Below are positions 1 through 8,900 of a stretch of 64,000 bases of DNA, one piece after another. The position numbers were made by a program, and so were the translations under genes. Every line of letters begins with the position of its first letter. The stretch's first letter is position 1. The stretch covers positions 59,229 to 123,228 of the forward strand of contig CAZOPV010000010.1 of assembly GCA_964582085.1 (NCBI GenBank), given 5' to 3'. Source of the DNA: JADGNF01 sp964582085. Its GTDB lineage: Archaea > Thermoproteota > Bathyarchaeia > Bathyarchaeales > Bathycorpusculaceae. The notes under the pieces were generated by a model. That model was given only the letters and a program-made list of their open reading frames with translations. It did no database searches and was not told the origin of the DNA.

Positions 1-1
1 A

Positions 2-223
2 ACTGAACTTAAAATTAAATCTGGTACACAAGCAAATGAAGTTATCCGAATCAAAGGTAAAGGTATGCCGAGGTTCCGTGGATACGGCAGAGGCGATCTC
101 GTTGTGCGTATAGGGATTGATGTTCCACAAAAAGTAACGAAAGAGCAGCGTATACTTCTGGAGCAGCTAGCGAGGGAATTTGACCAAAATACGCAGTCTA
201 GGGCGCATAAATTCCGAATTTAA
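2..223 (+). CDS. dnaJ: Chaperone DnaJ, C-terminal end (partial)
   Basis: The frame is open from the left edge and ends at a TAA, giving the last 73 residues of a protein. The visible part matches the second C-terminal beta-sandwich domain of DnaJ (Hsp40): a stretch reading KIKSGTQANEVIRIKGKGMP, then RFRGYGRGDLVVRIGIDVP, then a short charged helix. This domain binds unfolded substrate and hands it to DnaK. The J domain and zinc repeats must lie upstream, outside the window, and dnaK/grpE are probably there too, which cannot be seen. The C-terminal tail after the domain is short and polar, without a dimerisation extension that I can recognise. Confidence 0.88.
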   Translation, partial: TELKIKSGTQANEVIRIKGKGMPRFRGYGRGDLVVRIGIDVPQKVTKEQRILLEQLAREFDQNTQSRAHKFRI

Positions 224-292
224 CAATTTCTGCATAATCAATAGAAAAGGCTTTAAAAATAAAATACACCAATAAATAATTGGTGCCCGAAG

Positions 293-649
293 TTGGCAAT
301 AAATTTAGATTCTCTGTTGTTGGAAATAATTATTAATATCGTCGTAGTATCGCCTGTATTGTGGATTGCAGGCAGGTTTTTATCAGGTAAAGATAAAGCA
401 AAGTTCACTGATGCAGTTTGGATAGTGCTTTTGGGCACGGTAATAGGTGCTGTATTGAACTTTTTCATTACAGGAATTATTGCATCAATAATTGTGCTTT
501 TAATTTGGCTGTCGTTGATAAAACACTTTTTTGATTGCGGTTGGTGGAAGGCACTGGCTATAAGTATAATTGCCGTGTTCATTTTTGTTGTAATAGGGGT
601 GCTACTGATGCTAATTGGAGTAGCTATCGGAAGTTTCACACTAATTTGA
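293..649 (+). CDS. Small multi-pass membrane protein, unknown function
   Basis: A 118-residue protein starting at a TTG, about 70 bases after dnaJ on the same strand. It is almost wholly hydrophobic, with about four membrane spans (near residues 8-28, 43-62, 63-80 and 88-113). They are separated by short charged turns, one of them SGKDKAK after the first span and one HFFDCGWWK before the last. I do not recognise a family. It might be the distal gene of the dnaJ transcript. Length and even hydrophobicity support a real protein, but the weak start codon and lack of a strong ribosome site leave doubt. The opposite-strand reading over the same bases is rejected. Confidence 0.6.
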   Translation: MAINLDSLLLEIIINIVVVSPVLWIAGRFLSGKDKAKFTDAVWIVLLGTVIGAVLNFFITGIIASIIVLLIWLSLIKHFFDCGWWKALAISIIAVFIFVVIGVLLMLIGVAIGSFTLI

Positions 650-918
650 ACTGCCAAAAATCAAGTTTTTCAGTGACCCTTTGGACTCTGACACGTGCTT
701 TTCTCATTTTGACGAAAAAGCGACATTAAAATCTACTGCCAAAATTGGCGAGCAAAGAAGCCGCAGCCCCCATTCAATAATAACAACAGAGTATTTTTAA
801 CTAACTCGAAAAGACTCAAATTGAATCATTTAAATAGAATCAAACCACGTTTTTAGAGTCAACTAAAGAAACGCTTATAGGTATAAGCAGGGATAAAGCT
901 TCAGAAGCCCAATCTTTT

Positions 919-996
919 GGGCGGGTAGATCAGCCTGGCATGATCGCCACGTTGGCATCGTGGAGGCCGCGGGTTCAAATCCCGCCCCGTCCACCA
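919..996 (+). tRNA. tRNA-Ala (GGC anticodon), CCA encoded
   Basis: All arms fold. The acceptor stem is GGGCGGG with CCCGTCC (one G-T pair) and the D stem is GATC/GATC with the GG of the D loop. The anticodon stem CCACG/CGTGG carries the loop TTGGCAT (anticodon GGC, alanine), and the T stem is GCGGG/CCCGC with loop TTCAAAT. The discriminator A is followed by a genomic CCA, unlike the other two tRNAs in this window. A TATA-like stretch (CTTATAGG near 874) lies about 40 bases upstream, a plausible distance for an archaeal tRNA promoter. Confidence 0.96.
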
Positions 997-1076
997 AAAT
1001 GTTTTGACCAACAAAAGGGGTTATTTGAGGACAATTTTCTGCAATAAGACCCTTTAAAGATGAAGCTCTGGCTGTA

Positions 1077-1451
1077 TTAACTGAGCTCGATTGCGTTTAT
1101 TTTCAGTTTAAAATCGGAAATAAGTGATTTAGTGATTTTTCTCATCTCTTCTTGGTATTTGAGGAAAACGTCGGGGGCTTCATTTTTTGAAGGCACCTCC
1201 CGCGTATAGGGCCATTTAACGTCTATTTCTGTGCCGTGTTCAGTCTCTTTGAACAAAAATTCTATTTCTAACGCCTTGCCTACCCAACTTGGCGCGTATT
1301 CAATGAGCAAATATCGTGGTGGAGCATGTTTTTTTACAGAGACGTTCTTTAAGCCAATTTCTTCCAGTGCCTTTTGGACTCGCTCAGAGGCTTCTTTTAT
1401 GTCAGCTTTGACTAAGTACTTTTCCTCTAAAGATTTCAGCCGCATTTTCAA
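1077..1451 (-). CDS. Conserved-looking hypothetical protein
   Basis: A 124-residue soluble protein with no signal peptide or membrane span. The N-terminal half is charged and helical (EEKYLVKADIKEASERVQKALEEIG). The middle alternates hydrophobic and polar residues like beta strands (RYLLIEYAPSWVGKALEIEFLFKETEHGTEIDVKWPYTREVP), and a long amphipathic helix closes it. That helix-strands-helix order would suit an SRPBCC/START-like or other alpha+beta domain, but I recognise no motif and assign no function. It stands alone, convergent to the tRNA-Ala gene and divergent from the Vps62-like gene. The start could also be the second methionine at residue 3. Confidence 0.65.
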   Translation of the reverse strand: MKMRLKSLEEKYLVKADIKEASERVQKALEEIGLKNVSVKKHAPPRYLLIEYAPSWVGKALEIEFLFKETEHGTEIDVKWPYTREVPSKNEAPDVFLKYQEEMRKITKSLISDFKLKINAIELS

Positions 1452-1603
1452 TACTCACATATAGGACTTAGAGGGTTTTCTCATAAAGCTTACTTTAAAT
1501 TAGGCGTTTTTACTATTAGTTTAACTCTATAAGTTAGGCACTAGAAATTTTTAAAAATGGTTGGCTCCGATTAATAGAGGGTAGCGGGGGAAGTTTAAAA
1601 ATA

Positions 1604-3337
1604 ATGAAGTTGAAAGCGGGCAACATAAAAAAACTGGTTCATAATAATTATGTTTTAATTCTTTTTGCGGTAATTTTTTGTGTTCTCTTAGTAACGTTGA
1701 CAGCGCTTTTACCCAGTACGAATGCGCAAACAACCGCGCAGTTAGCGTCAAACTACGCGCCAGTTCTTCGTTTCACGGCGAGGGAGCAGTTCTACCCAAC
1801 CACAGTTGACTACATCATAGAGAGCTCCGTTCTTAGACAGAGAAGTCCCTTTGGTGCTTCATCCACCATTATTGATCCAGCACCGCGGGCAGACACGCTA
1901 GGAACGTACACATCCGCTGATTTATTTTTGGATAATAAATTAGGAACTTATGAGCGAATTGCAGCCGATTATTCTGTTCGTGCCTCATCTCTAGGATATT
2001 ATGCGTACGTTAATGTTGTCCAAACAGCTTCATCAACTGTGATTCAGTACTGGCTATTTTACATTTATAACAACGGTCCCCTAAATGATCACCAAGGCGA
2101 CATCGAAGTCATTGAGGTGTTCCTTGATAATGCAGGCAATCCTAAGCAGCTGTTGCTTTCACAGCATGGTTCAGGACAAAACGCCGGCTGGGGTGACGTA
2201 GAGAAAGTGGATGATCACCCTGTCGTGTATGTAGCCCAAGGCTCACATGCTAACTACTTCCGTTCATATCAAGGCAAAATGGGGCTTGAAAGCGACGTTG
2301 TGGGAAATGATGGAAAAACGATAATGCCAGCTGACCTCAATCTTGTGATGTTAACAGATCAAGGTTGGTTGAATTTTCCAGGGCGCTGGGGATATTGGGG
2401 AACTGAACAGGAAGTTGCTTTAGGTCAAGCAGGTCCATATGGCCCAGTTTTCAACCAAGATGGCATACGTTGGGCTCAGCCTGAATCATACTTAAACTCC
2501 ACTTTTACCGTTAATGGTACGTACTTTATCCTTGCTTTACTTGTTGCTAACTTCTTTTTGCTGTTTGCAATTTACATAATTGCGCGAGGCGCTTGGAAGG
2601 GGTGGTGTATAATAAGGATGATGCAAAAAGGCGGCTTATTGGTGAGTAAATTTCTCAAGGGACGGGGAAGTATCGGATTGATTTTGGGTATAGTTTCTAT
2701 TTTAGTGAGTATCGTTGCGTTATTTATGCCTTGGTACACCATCACTGCTGTATCGCAAACTGGCCCACTAGCACAGCAGGGCGGAGCTCCGTTGATGAGT
2801 ATGGATGGCATCAACGGTATAACAATAAAAATGTTCATGGGTGCAGGTGGTTCGGATTCCACGTCAGGTTACACAACATTGTTTAATACGCAAATGCCCT
2901 TTGCTATAGCCTTTGGGGCAGGAGTAATTCTGTTGGCTTTAGATGTAATAGGTATAAAAAGCGGCAAAAGTTTAGGCAAAAAACTTATGATAGGAACTGT
3001 CAGCTCATTGCTACCACTTATGCTTATCTTATTGTTCATAGCCCAGTTGGGCGCGATTGCGCCTTTGGCGTCAGGGCTATTTCCAGGACAAACCATCCCG
3101 GCGTCAGTTGAGAGAATGCTTAAAACTATTGCTATTAGTCCAGTTCAAGGAACCACCAGTGAAATGTTTCCGATTATCGGAGTGACAACTGTAACGTGGG
3201 GGTTAGGTGTTGGCGCCTACTTGTTTCTAATAGCGGCAATTCTTAAACTAGTTGGAGGACTAATTATATACACTGCTCCGCCACTGCAACAAACGCAGAT
3301 ACCCCAGCTACCTCCACCTCCTCCGCCGACGTTGTAA
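1604..3337 (+). CDS. Membrane-anchored Vps62/DUF946-like protein
   Basis: A 577-residue protein. Residues 12-40 form a signal peptide or anchor ending near NAQTTAQ. Residues about 45-270 resemble the Vps62/DUF946 family: an opening YAPVLRF..REQFYPTTVDY, then a NGPLNDHQGDIEVIEVFLD block, a VYVAQGSHANYF block, and the closing aromatic WGYWGT segment. Five membrane spans follow (near 303-330, 352-375, 432-452, 462-485 and 525-550). The C-terminus is a cytoplasmic tail with seven prolines in a row. The family occurs in fungi, plants and bacteria, and its biochemical role is not settled. The position suggests an extracytoplasmic sensor or surface domain. Another protein here (36675-37346) ends in a very similar tail. 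Confidence 0.8.
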   Translation: MKLKAGNIKKLVHNNYVLILFAVIFCVLLVTLTALLPSTNAQTTAQLASNYAPVLRFTAREQFYPTTVDYIIESSVLRQRSPFGASSTIIDPAPRADTLGTYTSADLFLDNKLGTYERIAADYSVRASSLGYYAYVNVVQTASSTVIQYWLFYIYNNGPLNDHQGDIEVIEVFLDNAGNPKQLLLSQHGSGQNAGWGDVEKVDDHPVVYVAQGSHANYFRSYQGKMGLESDVVGNDGKTIMPADLNLVMLTDQGWLNFPGRWGYWGTEQEVALGQAGPYGPVFNQDGIRWAQPESYLNSTFTVNGTYFILALLVANFFLLFAIYIIARGAWKGWCIIRMMQKGGLLVSKFLKGRGSIGLILGIVSILVSIVALFMPWYTITAVSQTGPLAQQGGAPLMSMDGINGITIKMFMGAGGSDSTSGYTTLFNTQMPFAIAFGAGVILLALDVIGIKSGKSLGKKLMIGTVSSLLPLMLILLFIAQLGAIAPLASGLFPGQTIPASVERMLKTIAISPVQGTTSEMFPIIGVTTVTWGLGVGAYLFLIAAILKLVGGLIIYTAPPLQQTQIPQLPPPPPPTL

Positions 3338-3420
3338 GGTCATTAATCAGGCAGAAGAAAACTAAAATTTTACCTTCAGCACTGTTCTATGAGAAAATAA
3401 GCAGTGTGGAGTATAAATTT

Positions 3421-3918
3421 TCAGATAATGTAGAGGTAGATTTTGCAGGTGTGTATGCCAGTGTTAACCGTTATTGTTTTTTTGGGAGTGAACCCTGTCA
3501 GTGGATAGTCGTAGGCAATAATTTTGGCTGTTTTTTTGCATTCAGTCTTTAATTTTTCTGAAAGGTTTGTGACAATTGGAGGAAAAGGGTAAACGTAAAA
3601 TGCGTCAAAATAGGAGAGATCTACATTGAAAAGGTCTGCTTGAACGTAGTCAACGTTACATTTGATAGGAGCATTTTTGATTTTCTGTTTAGCTTCCTTT
3701 ATTAAGCGAGGGTTAATTTCGAACCCTACGCAAAAACAGCGGAATTTTTCGGCTACGGATATAGTGACGTTACCTTCACCACTGCCTAAATCTGCAAAAA
3801 TTGACGTTTCATCGAGATTAAGAAGTGTTAACGCTGCTTCAATGGTTGTGGAGGGAGTAGGAAGATAGGGGTAGTTGAGTAACATGCGGAGTAACCACGA
3901 ATCATATTCTTTGCACAC
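3421..3918 (-). CDS. Class I SAM methyltransferase, aKMT-like
   Basis: A 165-residue single-domain methyltransferase. Motif I is FADLGSGEGNVTI near residue 41, followed by VGFEINPRLI (acidic residue that binds the SAM ribose) and VDYVQADLFNVDL. Size, the opening YPYLPTPSTTIEAAL and the closing IIAYDYPLTGFTPKKTI resemble the small archaeal lysine methyltransferase aKMT known from Sulfolobus. That enzyme methylates surface lysines of chromatin proteins and many other proteins. The identification is by pattern only; a small-molecule or RNA methyltransferase remains possible. It lies convergent to the Vps62-like gene and has no operon partner. Confidence 0.75.
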   Translation of the reverse strand: MCKEYDSWLLRMLLNYPYLPTPSTTIEAALTLLNLDETSIFADLGSGEGNVTISVAEKFRCFCVGFEINPRLIKEAKQKIKNAPIKCNVDYVQADLFNVDLSYFDAFYVYPFPPIVTNLSEKLKTECKKTAKIIAYDYPLTGFTPKKTITVNTGIHTCKIYLYII

Positions 3919-4057
3919 GTGGGTACACCTGAAGCAAAAGTTAATGCGCTCACGTTAGTTCAAAAAGTTTTTGCTTTACAAGGTGAACCTGAAAAATTAA
4001 AAAATTAATAGGGGCGTTGCTAAATAAATATCGAGGTTTTTATAATAAAAAAAGAGT

Positions 4058-4630
4058 TTAATAGTTTTCTGTCCAGACTTCAAAGTAGCTTTTTGGGTGA
4101 CTGCAGACAGGGCATGAGTCTGGAGCTGCGTTACCTTCAAAAACGTGACCACAATTGCGGCATTTCCATTTTGTAGGCGTGTCTTTTTGGAACACTTTGT
4201 TCTGTTTTAAGTTTTCCCATAGTTTGCGATATCTGCGTTCGTGGTAGGCTTCAACTTTTGCAACTTGGCGGAAGAGGTTGGCTATCTCTTTAAAGCCTTC
4301 TTTCTCGGCTACTTCACAGAAGTTGGGGTAAATCATGGTCCACTCAGTTTTTTCGCCTTCAGCTGCTTCTTGAAGATTATTCAATGTTGAGGATATTACT
4401 CCTGCAGGGTAAACAGCCGTTATCTCTGCCATTCCGCCTGTGAGTTGTTTGAAGAAAAGTTTTGCATGCTCTTTTTCGTTGTCTGCGGTCTCTTGGAATA
4501 TCGCTGCAATTTGTTCGTAGCCTTCTTTTTTTGCAACGCTAGCAAAGAAGCTATAACGGTTACGTGCTTGAGATTCTCCTGCGAACGCGGTTAGAAGGTT
4601 TTTTTCTGTTTGACTACCTTTCAGTTTCAT
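4058..4630 (-). CDS. rbr: Rubrerythrin
   Basis: This diiron peroxidase reduces hydrogen peroxide in anaerobes. Residues about 1-140 are the ferritin-like four-helix domain with paired ExxH/ExxR iron ligands (AGESQARNRY, ADNEKEHAKLF, CEVAEKEGF, KVEAYHERRY). The C-terminus is a rubredoxin-like domain with two CxxC knuckles (CRNCGH and CPVCSH) that passes electrons to the diiron site. The frame also opens at a GTG three codons upstream. I prefer the ATG at 4630 because GGTG lies about eight bases before it. About 190 residues is the family's normal length. It points to an anaerobic or microaerophilic lifestyle. Confidence 0.95.
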   Translation of the reverse strand: MKLKGSQTEKNLLTAFAGESQARNRYSFFASVAKKEGYEQIAAIFQETADNEKEHAKLFFKQLTGGMAEITAVYPAGVISSTLNNLQEAAEGEKTEWTMIYPNFCEVAEKEGFKEIANLFRQVAKVEAYHERRYRKLWENLKQNKVFQKDTPTKWKCRNCGHVFEGNAAPDSCPVCSHPKSYFEVWTENY

Positions 4631-4751
4631 AGAATGCACCTTTACCTTATTTTAGCCAGATGGTAAATAAAAACAGTTCTTAAAATTTATCTTTAGCAGA
4701 AAATTTGCGTTTCTGCATATTTCACTTTAGGCTGTATTTTTCAGGTTTTGT

Positions 4752-5336
4752 TCAGATTCTCAAGTATTCATGCAGTTTGCCTTCCCGTTCGAGACTGCCG
4801 AGCCAGTCAACAATGCCGGTGCTGCATTTATTTTTACCTTCGAGAACAAAAAGGATCTCTTTTATAACTTCATCTGTACTTTTTCCAGTAACGTCGAGTT
4901 CACATACACGCTCTTTTGGTTGGGTACGTAGAGCTTCTATAAGGCAAACGTCAAGTATTTCGGCAGCTATGTTTTCATCTTGTTTGCTTTGGTTAAACCC
5001 GCGTTTCTGCATGAGTTCCCGTAGTTGCTTAGGGTTACGTCTGAGGACAAAGACAAATCCTGTGAGAGTAGTTGGTGTGACCGCGGCTGCATAATGTCCG
5101 TCGACGATTATATCATTGGCGGTTGTTTGAGTTATTATTTGTTCGAGTTTTTGGCGCATTTTTGCTTCTTTGATTATTAGCGTGTTTCTTTTTTTGTCTT
5201 TACCTCTTGTTAGTTGTTCTTTTTCTGCCAGCTCTGTTAGGTTTATGTATTTTGCATTAAGCAAGGAGGCAAGTATTTGGGCTATTGTGGTTTTTCCAAC
5301 GCTGGGTGTGCCTGTTATAAGTATGACGCGCTTCAT
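4752..5336 (-). CDS. Adenylate kinase-like NMP kinase (Fap7/AK6 type)
   Basis: A 194-residue P-loop kinase: Walker A GTPSVGKTT near residues 8-16, a short NMP-binding region, then DIIVDGHYAA as the strand ending in an acidic residue. The closing segment is FVLRRNPKQLRELMQKRGF, with the conserved arginines. This is the Fap7/hCINAP (AK6) branch, whose members act as adenylate kinase/ATPase in small-subunit ribosome maturation in archaea and eukaryotes. The C-terminal 60 residues (EILDVCLIEAL..DVTGKSTDEVIKEILFVL) fit that family. It sits just upstream of, and divergent from, the RNase P RNA gene. Confidence 0.82.
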   Translation of the reverse strand: MKRVILITGTPSVGKTTIAQILASLLNAKYINLTELAEKEQLTRGKDKKRNTLIIKEAKMRQKLEQIITQTTANDIIVDGHYAAAVTPTTLTGFVFVLRRNPKQLRELMQKRGFNQSKQDENIAAEILDVCLIEALRTQPKERVCELDVTGKSTDEVIKEILFVLEGKNKCSTGIVDWLGSLEREGKLHEYLRI

Positions 5337-5477
5337 GGTTTTAATTGAATAGTTTAGTTGTAGTTATTGATTATGTATGGTTGCACTTGTTCTGTCCGTT
5401 ATTTTAAGCGGCAATGTGAAAACATAGTATGCCAGTTAGAAAAATAAAAATTCATTGCGGCGAGGGTTTGTGAAGGT

Positions 5478-5490
5478 TACGTTTATTGGT
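5478..5490 (+). promoter_or_regulatory. Probable TATA element of RNase P RNA
   Basis: The AT-rich TTACGTTTATTGG lies about 25 bases before the predicted 5' end of the RNA, where TBP would bind. The identification is by position and composition only. Confidence 0.4.
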
Positions 5491-5506
5491 TGCGATTACA
5501 TTTTTT

Positions 5507-5830
5507 TTGTGGGCTGGCGAGTTGGTGTGTGGCTGTCGGATCCCAACTTTTGAGGGTCTGAGGAAACTCCGCCCACATGTAGAATTGCACTCCCAATGGG
5601 AGAAGCCGAGAGGCTTGGCTACGGAACAGAAACGACCCGTCCACTCAGACGTGGTGATGATGCGTTTGAGACGCTGAATGTGCTGGGCTGGAACGTTGAA
5701 ACGGCCGTCCTGCAAGTGGAAAGGGCAAACAGGCGCTGATGACCCATCTACGGGAGAGCGCGGGTAGCCCGATTAGCCAAATGCCACAGTCAACAAAAGG
5801 CGGGTTATTGCCAACACGCCAAGCCCACTT
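5507..5830 (+). ncRNA. rnpB: RNase P RNA
   Basis: The catalytic RNA that trims the 5' leader of precursor tRNAs. Conserved region I is visible as GAGGAAACTCCGCCCAC near 5564-5580. The ACAGAAACGACCCGTCC block (conserved region IV type) is near 5625-5641. The closing region has CCAAATGCCACAG followed by ACAAAAGGCGGGTTAT. The ends pair as helix P1: GTGGGCTGGCG at 5509-5519 with CGCC and AAGCCCAC at 5817-5828. About 320 bases is normal for archaea. A run of seven Ts follows directly. Ends are estimated from P1, so they may be off by a few bases. No protein reading frame in this stretch is credible. Confidence 0.93.
5727..5775. repeat. 49-bp direct repeat, copy inside RNase P RNA
   Basis: This segment belongs to the RNase P RNA, between the ACAGAAA block and the closing conserved region. 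It folds as a hairpin (GCGCT pairing with AGCGC, with CCC/GGG inside). It is identical over 49 bases to 5889-5937, which lies outside the RNA. Confidence 0.95.
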
Positions 5831-5840
5831 CACTTTTTTT
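5831..5840 (+). terminator. Poly-T terminator of RNase P RNA
   Basis: CAC followed by seven Ts comes immediately after the 3' strand of P1. Archaeal RNA polymerase stops at such T-runs without needing a hairpin. Confidence 0.6.
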
Positions 5841-5888
5841 AGATTTATGAGTTGCGTAAATTAGAAATTTCTTTTGGGTAAAAAATAG

Positions 5889-5937
5889 AAACAGGCGCTG
5901 ATGACCCATCTACGGGAGAGCGCGGGTAGCCCGATTA
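5889..5937. repeat. 49-bp direct repeat, orphan copy at the kinase stop codon
   Basis: A perfect copy of 5727-5775, separated from it by 113 bases. Its last three bases (TTA on the plus strand) form the TAA stop of the histidine kinase read from the other strand. The next plus-strand bases are rich in T. It has no other RNase P features around it, so it is a fragment and not a second gene. Confidence 0.95.
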
Positions 5938-8900
5938 TTCTTTTTTATAATATGCAACGCTGTCTTTTGGGATTGTTATGACGAATCGGGCGCCTTCTCC
6001 CGGTGTACCGTTCTCTTCTATGGACCAGCCGTAAACGTCAAGCAGTTTTCTGATGGTGAATAATCCGTATCTTTTTGTTGCGTCTGCACTCAAATTTCCA
6101 CTGAAAAGAGTTGATTTTGCATTTTTAGGGATACCTACACCGTTGTCTTCGTAGATTAGTTTGAGGTGGTCTTTTGTCTCTTTGCAGTAGAGATGTATCT
6201 TGCTGACTTTTTTTCCATGCCTCAGAGAGTTATCAATCAAGTTATAAAAGAGTTGGCGCAACAACGAGTCTGCTTTAACTTCTATGTTGGTGCATTCATT
6301 TAAAAGTTCAATATTGTCGAGTTCTGGAAATAGTGCTTTGGCTTCGTTGAAGCAGGTTTCCACTTTTATGTTATTGAGTTGTTCTATGCCTATTTTTTCG
6401 TATGCATGGCTGAAAGCAAATAGTCGTTCGGCTTGGTTAACGAAGGCTTCAATTTTTTCTATGTATTGTTTAGCCTCGGATGTTAAGGCAGTCTTAGTTT
6501 TTAACAGGTAAGTACAGCCCAAGATGCCTGAAAGTTTGTTACGTACATCGTGTCGAGTTAAACTGCCAACAACAGCTAATTTTTCGTTTAAAATTCGAGT
6601 TTCACGTAAAGCTTTTTCTAAAGCCTCTTTAGCTTTAACTGTCTCAGATATGTCCTTGTAGACAACAACAAATCCTGCAAACTTGCCTTGCTCATAGAGA
6701 GGTTCAATTGAAATCGAAACAGGAATTTCAGAGCCGTCTTTTCGTTTGCGCACAGTTTCAACGTGAACCATTTTTTCTTTTGCTCTTTCAAGCAGCACTT
6801 TTGTATCTTCTTTCAAATGGTCAGGAACCACCAACCCAGGCAAAAATACACCGGCCACTTCTTTTTGTGAAAAGCCAAAAAGCTCCGTAAACCTGGGGTT
6901 AACCTCTTTAACACGCATATTTTTGTCAACAAGCACGATGGCTTCAGGGTTCTTTGAGAATAAAAGCTCAAACTTTTGTTGGTTTTCACGAATAAGCAGT
7001 TCTTGCTGTTTGTTTTTGGTCACGTCTGTAAACACTGCGGCAAATTTTCCTTTGGCAGGCGAGAAAACAGAAATGTTGAAGTATTTATCCATGGGTGCAA
7101 AGTAGGTTGTAAAAGATACGGGTTCTCCTGTTTCTACCACATGTACGTATATGTCTAGGTATGGGGCAGTGCCTGTGCCATATAATATTGAAGCACGTTT
7201 ATTTAATGCATCTTCACGCTTTATGCCTGTTATTTTCTCAAAAGATAGATTAGCCTCCAAGAGTAGGTAATCAACAGCTTTTCCAGAGTCATCATAAATC
7301 ACTTCGTGAAGACATACCCCCTCGTTCATGGCGTAAAACAGGGATTGATATTTCTTCTCGCTGTCTTGTAATTTCTGCTGCAAGCTTTTCTGCGCCGTAA
7401 TATCTACAAAAGTTGTCATGACACCAGCCACTTTACCACTGGTGCGGTCAAAAATTGGGTCTGAATTAATTTGAATCCACCTGTAAGCGTCATCTTTTGG
7501 GTGATATATGCCCATCACCACATTTCTGAGGGGCTTGCCCGTTCTTAGCGTAGCCATAGCAGGGTGATCTTCGCCTGGGAAAGGTGAACCGTCTTCATGA
7601 ATAGCGTGCCATCGAGGATCCATAGAAGTTCGCCCCAGTATTTGGTCAACAGTTAAACCTAAAAGCTCACATGCCGCAGCGTTGGCTTGGATGATCTTGC
7701 CGTCTATATCCTGAAGTACTACTCCTCCTGAAATCGTCTCGTATAAAGTGCGATAGCGATCTTCACTTTGACGAATAGCAGCATCAGCGTTTTTGCTATT
7801 AAGAAAGTTTGCAACCAGATTTGCAACTGACTGCAAGAAGTTTACTTCATCTGATGTAAAGGTGCGCCGTTTTGTCGTATGGGCTCCCAGCACCCCAAAC
7901 GGGTCGACGGGGTCACCTATAATCACGCTAAATCCGCTGATAACGTTGTGGTCAAGCAGTAATGGTGGCCCTGAAAAACGTGTTTCGTTACGTAGGTCTT
8001 CAACAATTACAGGTGTAGCGCTCAGCAGAGTGTAGCCTGCCTGAGACTTCTTCGTCGCCTCCACAGTGGCTGTACCCACTAAACCTTCTTTCCAGCCGAA
8101 TCCTGCGCGAAGCAACAAAGCCTTTTTGTTAGGTAAAAGTTCAAGTATTTTACACAAATCCACTTCTAAAGCATTTGCTGTGGCGTTGACGACTTTTGAC
8201 AGGAATTCATCTTCGTTAACCTGAGTTAATGCCAGTTGACCTAGCTCTGCGACAACTGCTTGCAATCGCCCATAATAGGATAGTTTCTTCGCTACTTTTT
8301 TGAGCTCAGTGATGTCGGTGGCATACAGGTTTGCGTAATTCTCTGCAGATACGGATACAACTCTGAAATGAAATACTCTTTCTCCGTGTGTTTCCTCAAA
8401 AGTTAATGTTTCTCCTGAAGATAAAGCAGCCTTAACATGGGTACGCCATTGTTGAGGGACTAAGCAACCAGTTTCAAGTGGTTCTTTTAACAGCTTATAA
8501 GCTGCAGGGTTAGCATACAATACTCTGCCGTCGTTGCTTATTCGAATTACAGGAGCAGTGTTTTCCAAGGGGAACTTTGCAAAGCCTTCAAGTTCTTTTA
8601 GTATTTTTCGGCGTTCAGAAACATCGCGAAAAACCAAAATTACACCTGTGATGTTACCAGCGTCATCTCGTATTGGTGCGCCGCTGTCGCTTATCGTGAT
8701 TGCCTTGCCTTTGCGGTTTATAAGAAGCGTATTATTTGCTAAACCTACAACAACGCCTTCTTTTAGCACTCTAGCAACAGGGTTTTCAACTGCCTTTCGC
8801 GTATTTTCGTTGACTATGTTGAACACTTGGCTGAGCGGTTTGGATGTAGCTTCAGTTTTGCTCCAGCCTGTTAATGCTTCAGCTACGGGGTTCATAAAGG

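Noticed and set aside
253..657. Minus-strand frame of 134 codons over the small membrane protein after dnaJ
   Set aside because: Translation is rich in T, I, S and N with no fold, and the plus-strand frame gives clean membrane spans in line with dnaJ.
5452..5833. Protein frames over the RNase P RNA (87 and 62 codons on minus, 63 on plus)
   Set aside because: The conserved RNase P blocks and the P1 end pairing explain the sequence; the translations resemble nothing.
5727..5937. The 49-bp repeats as a CRISPR array or tRNA attachment site pair
   Set aside because: Only two copies with a long spacer, one inside RNase P RNA, and no integrase or cas gene nearby.
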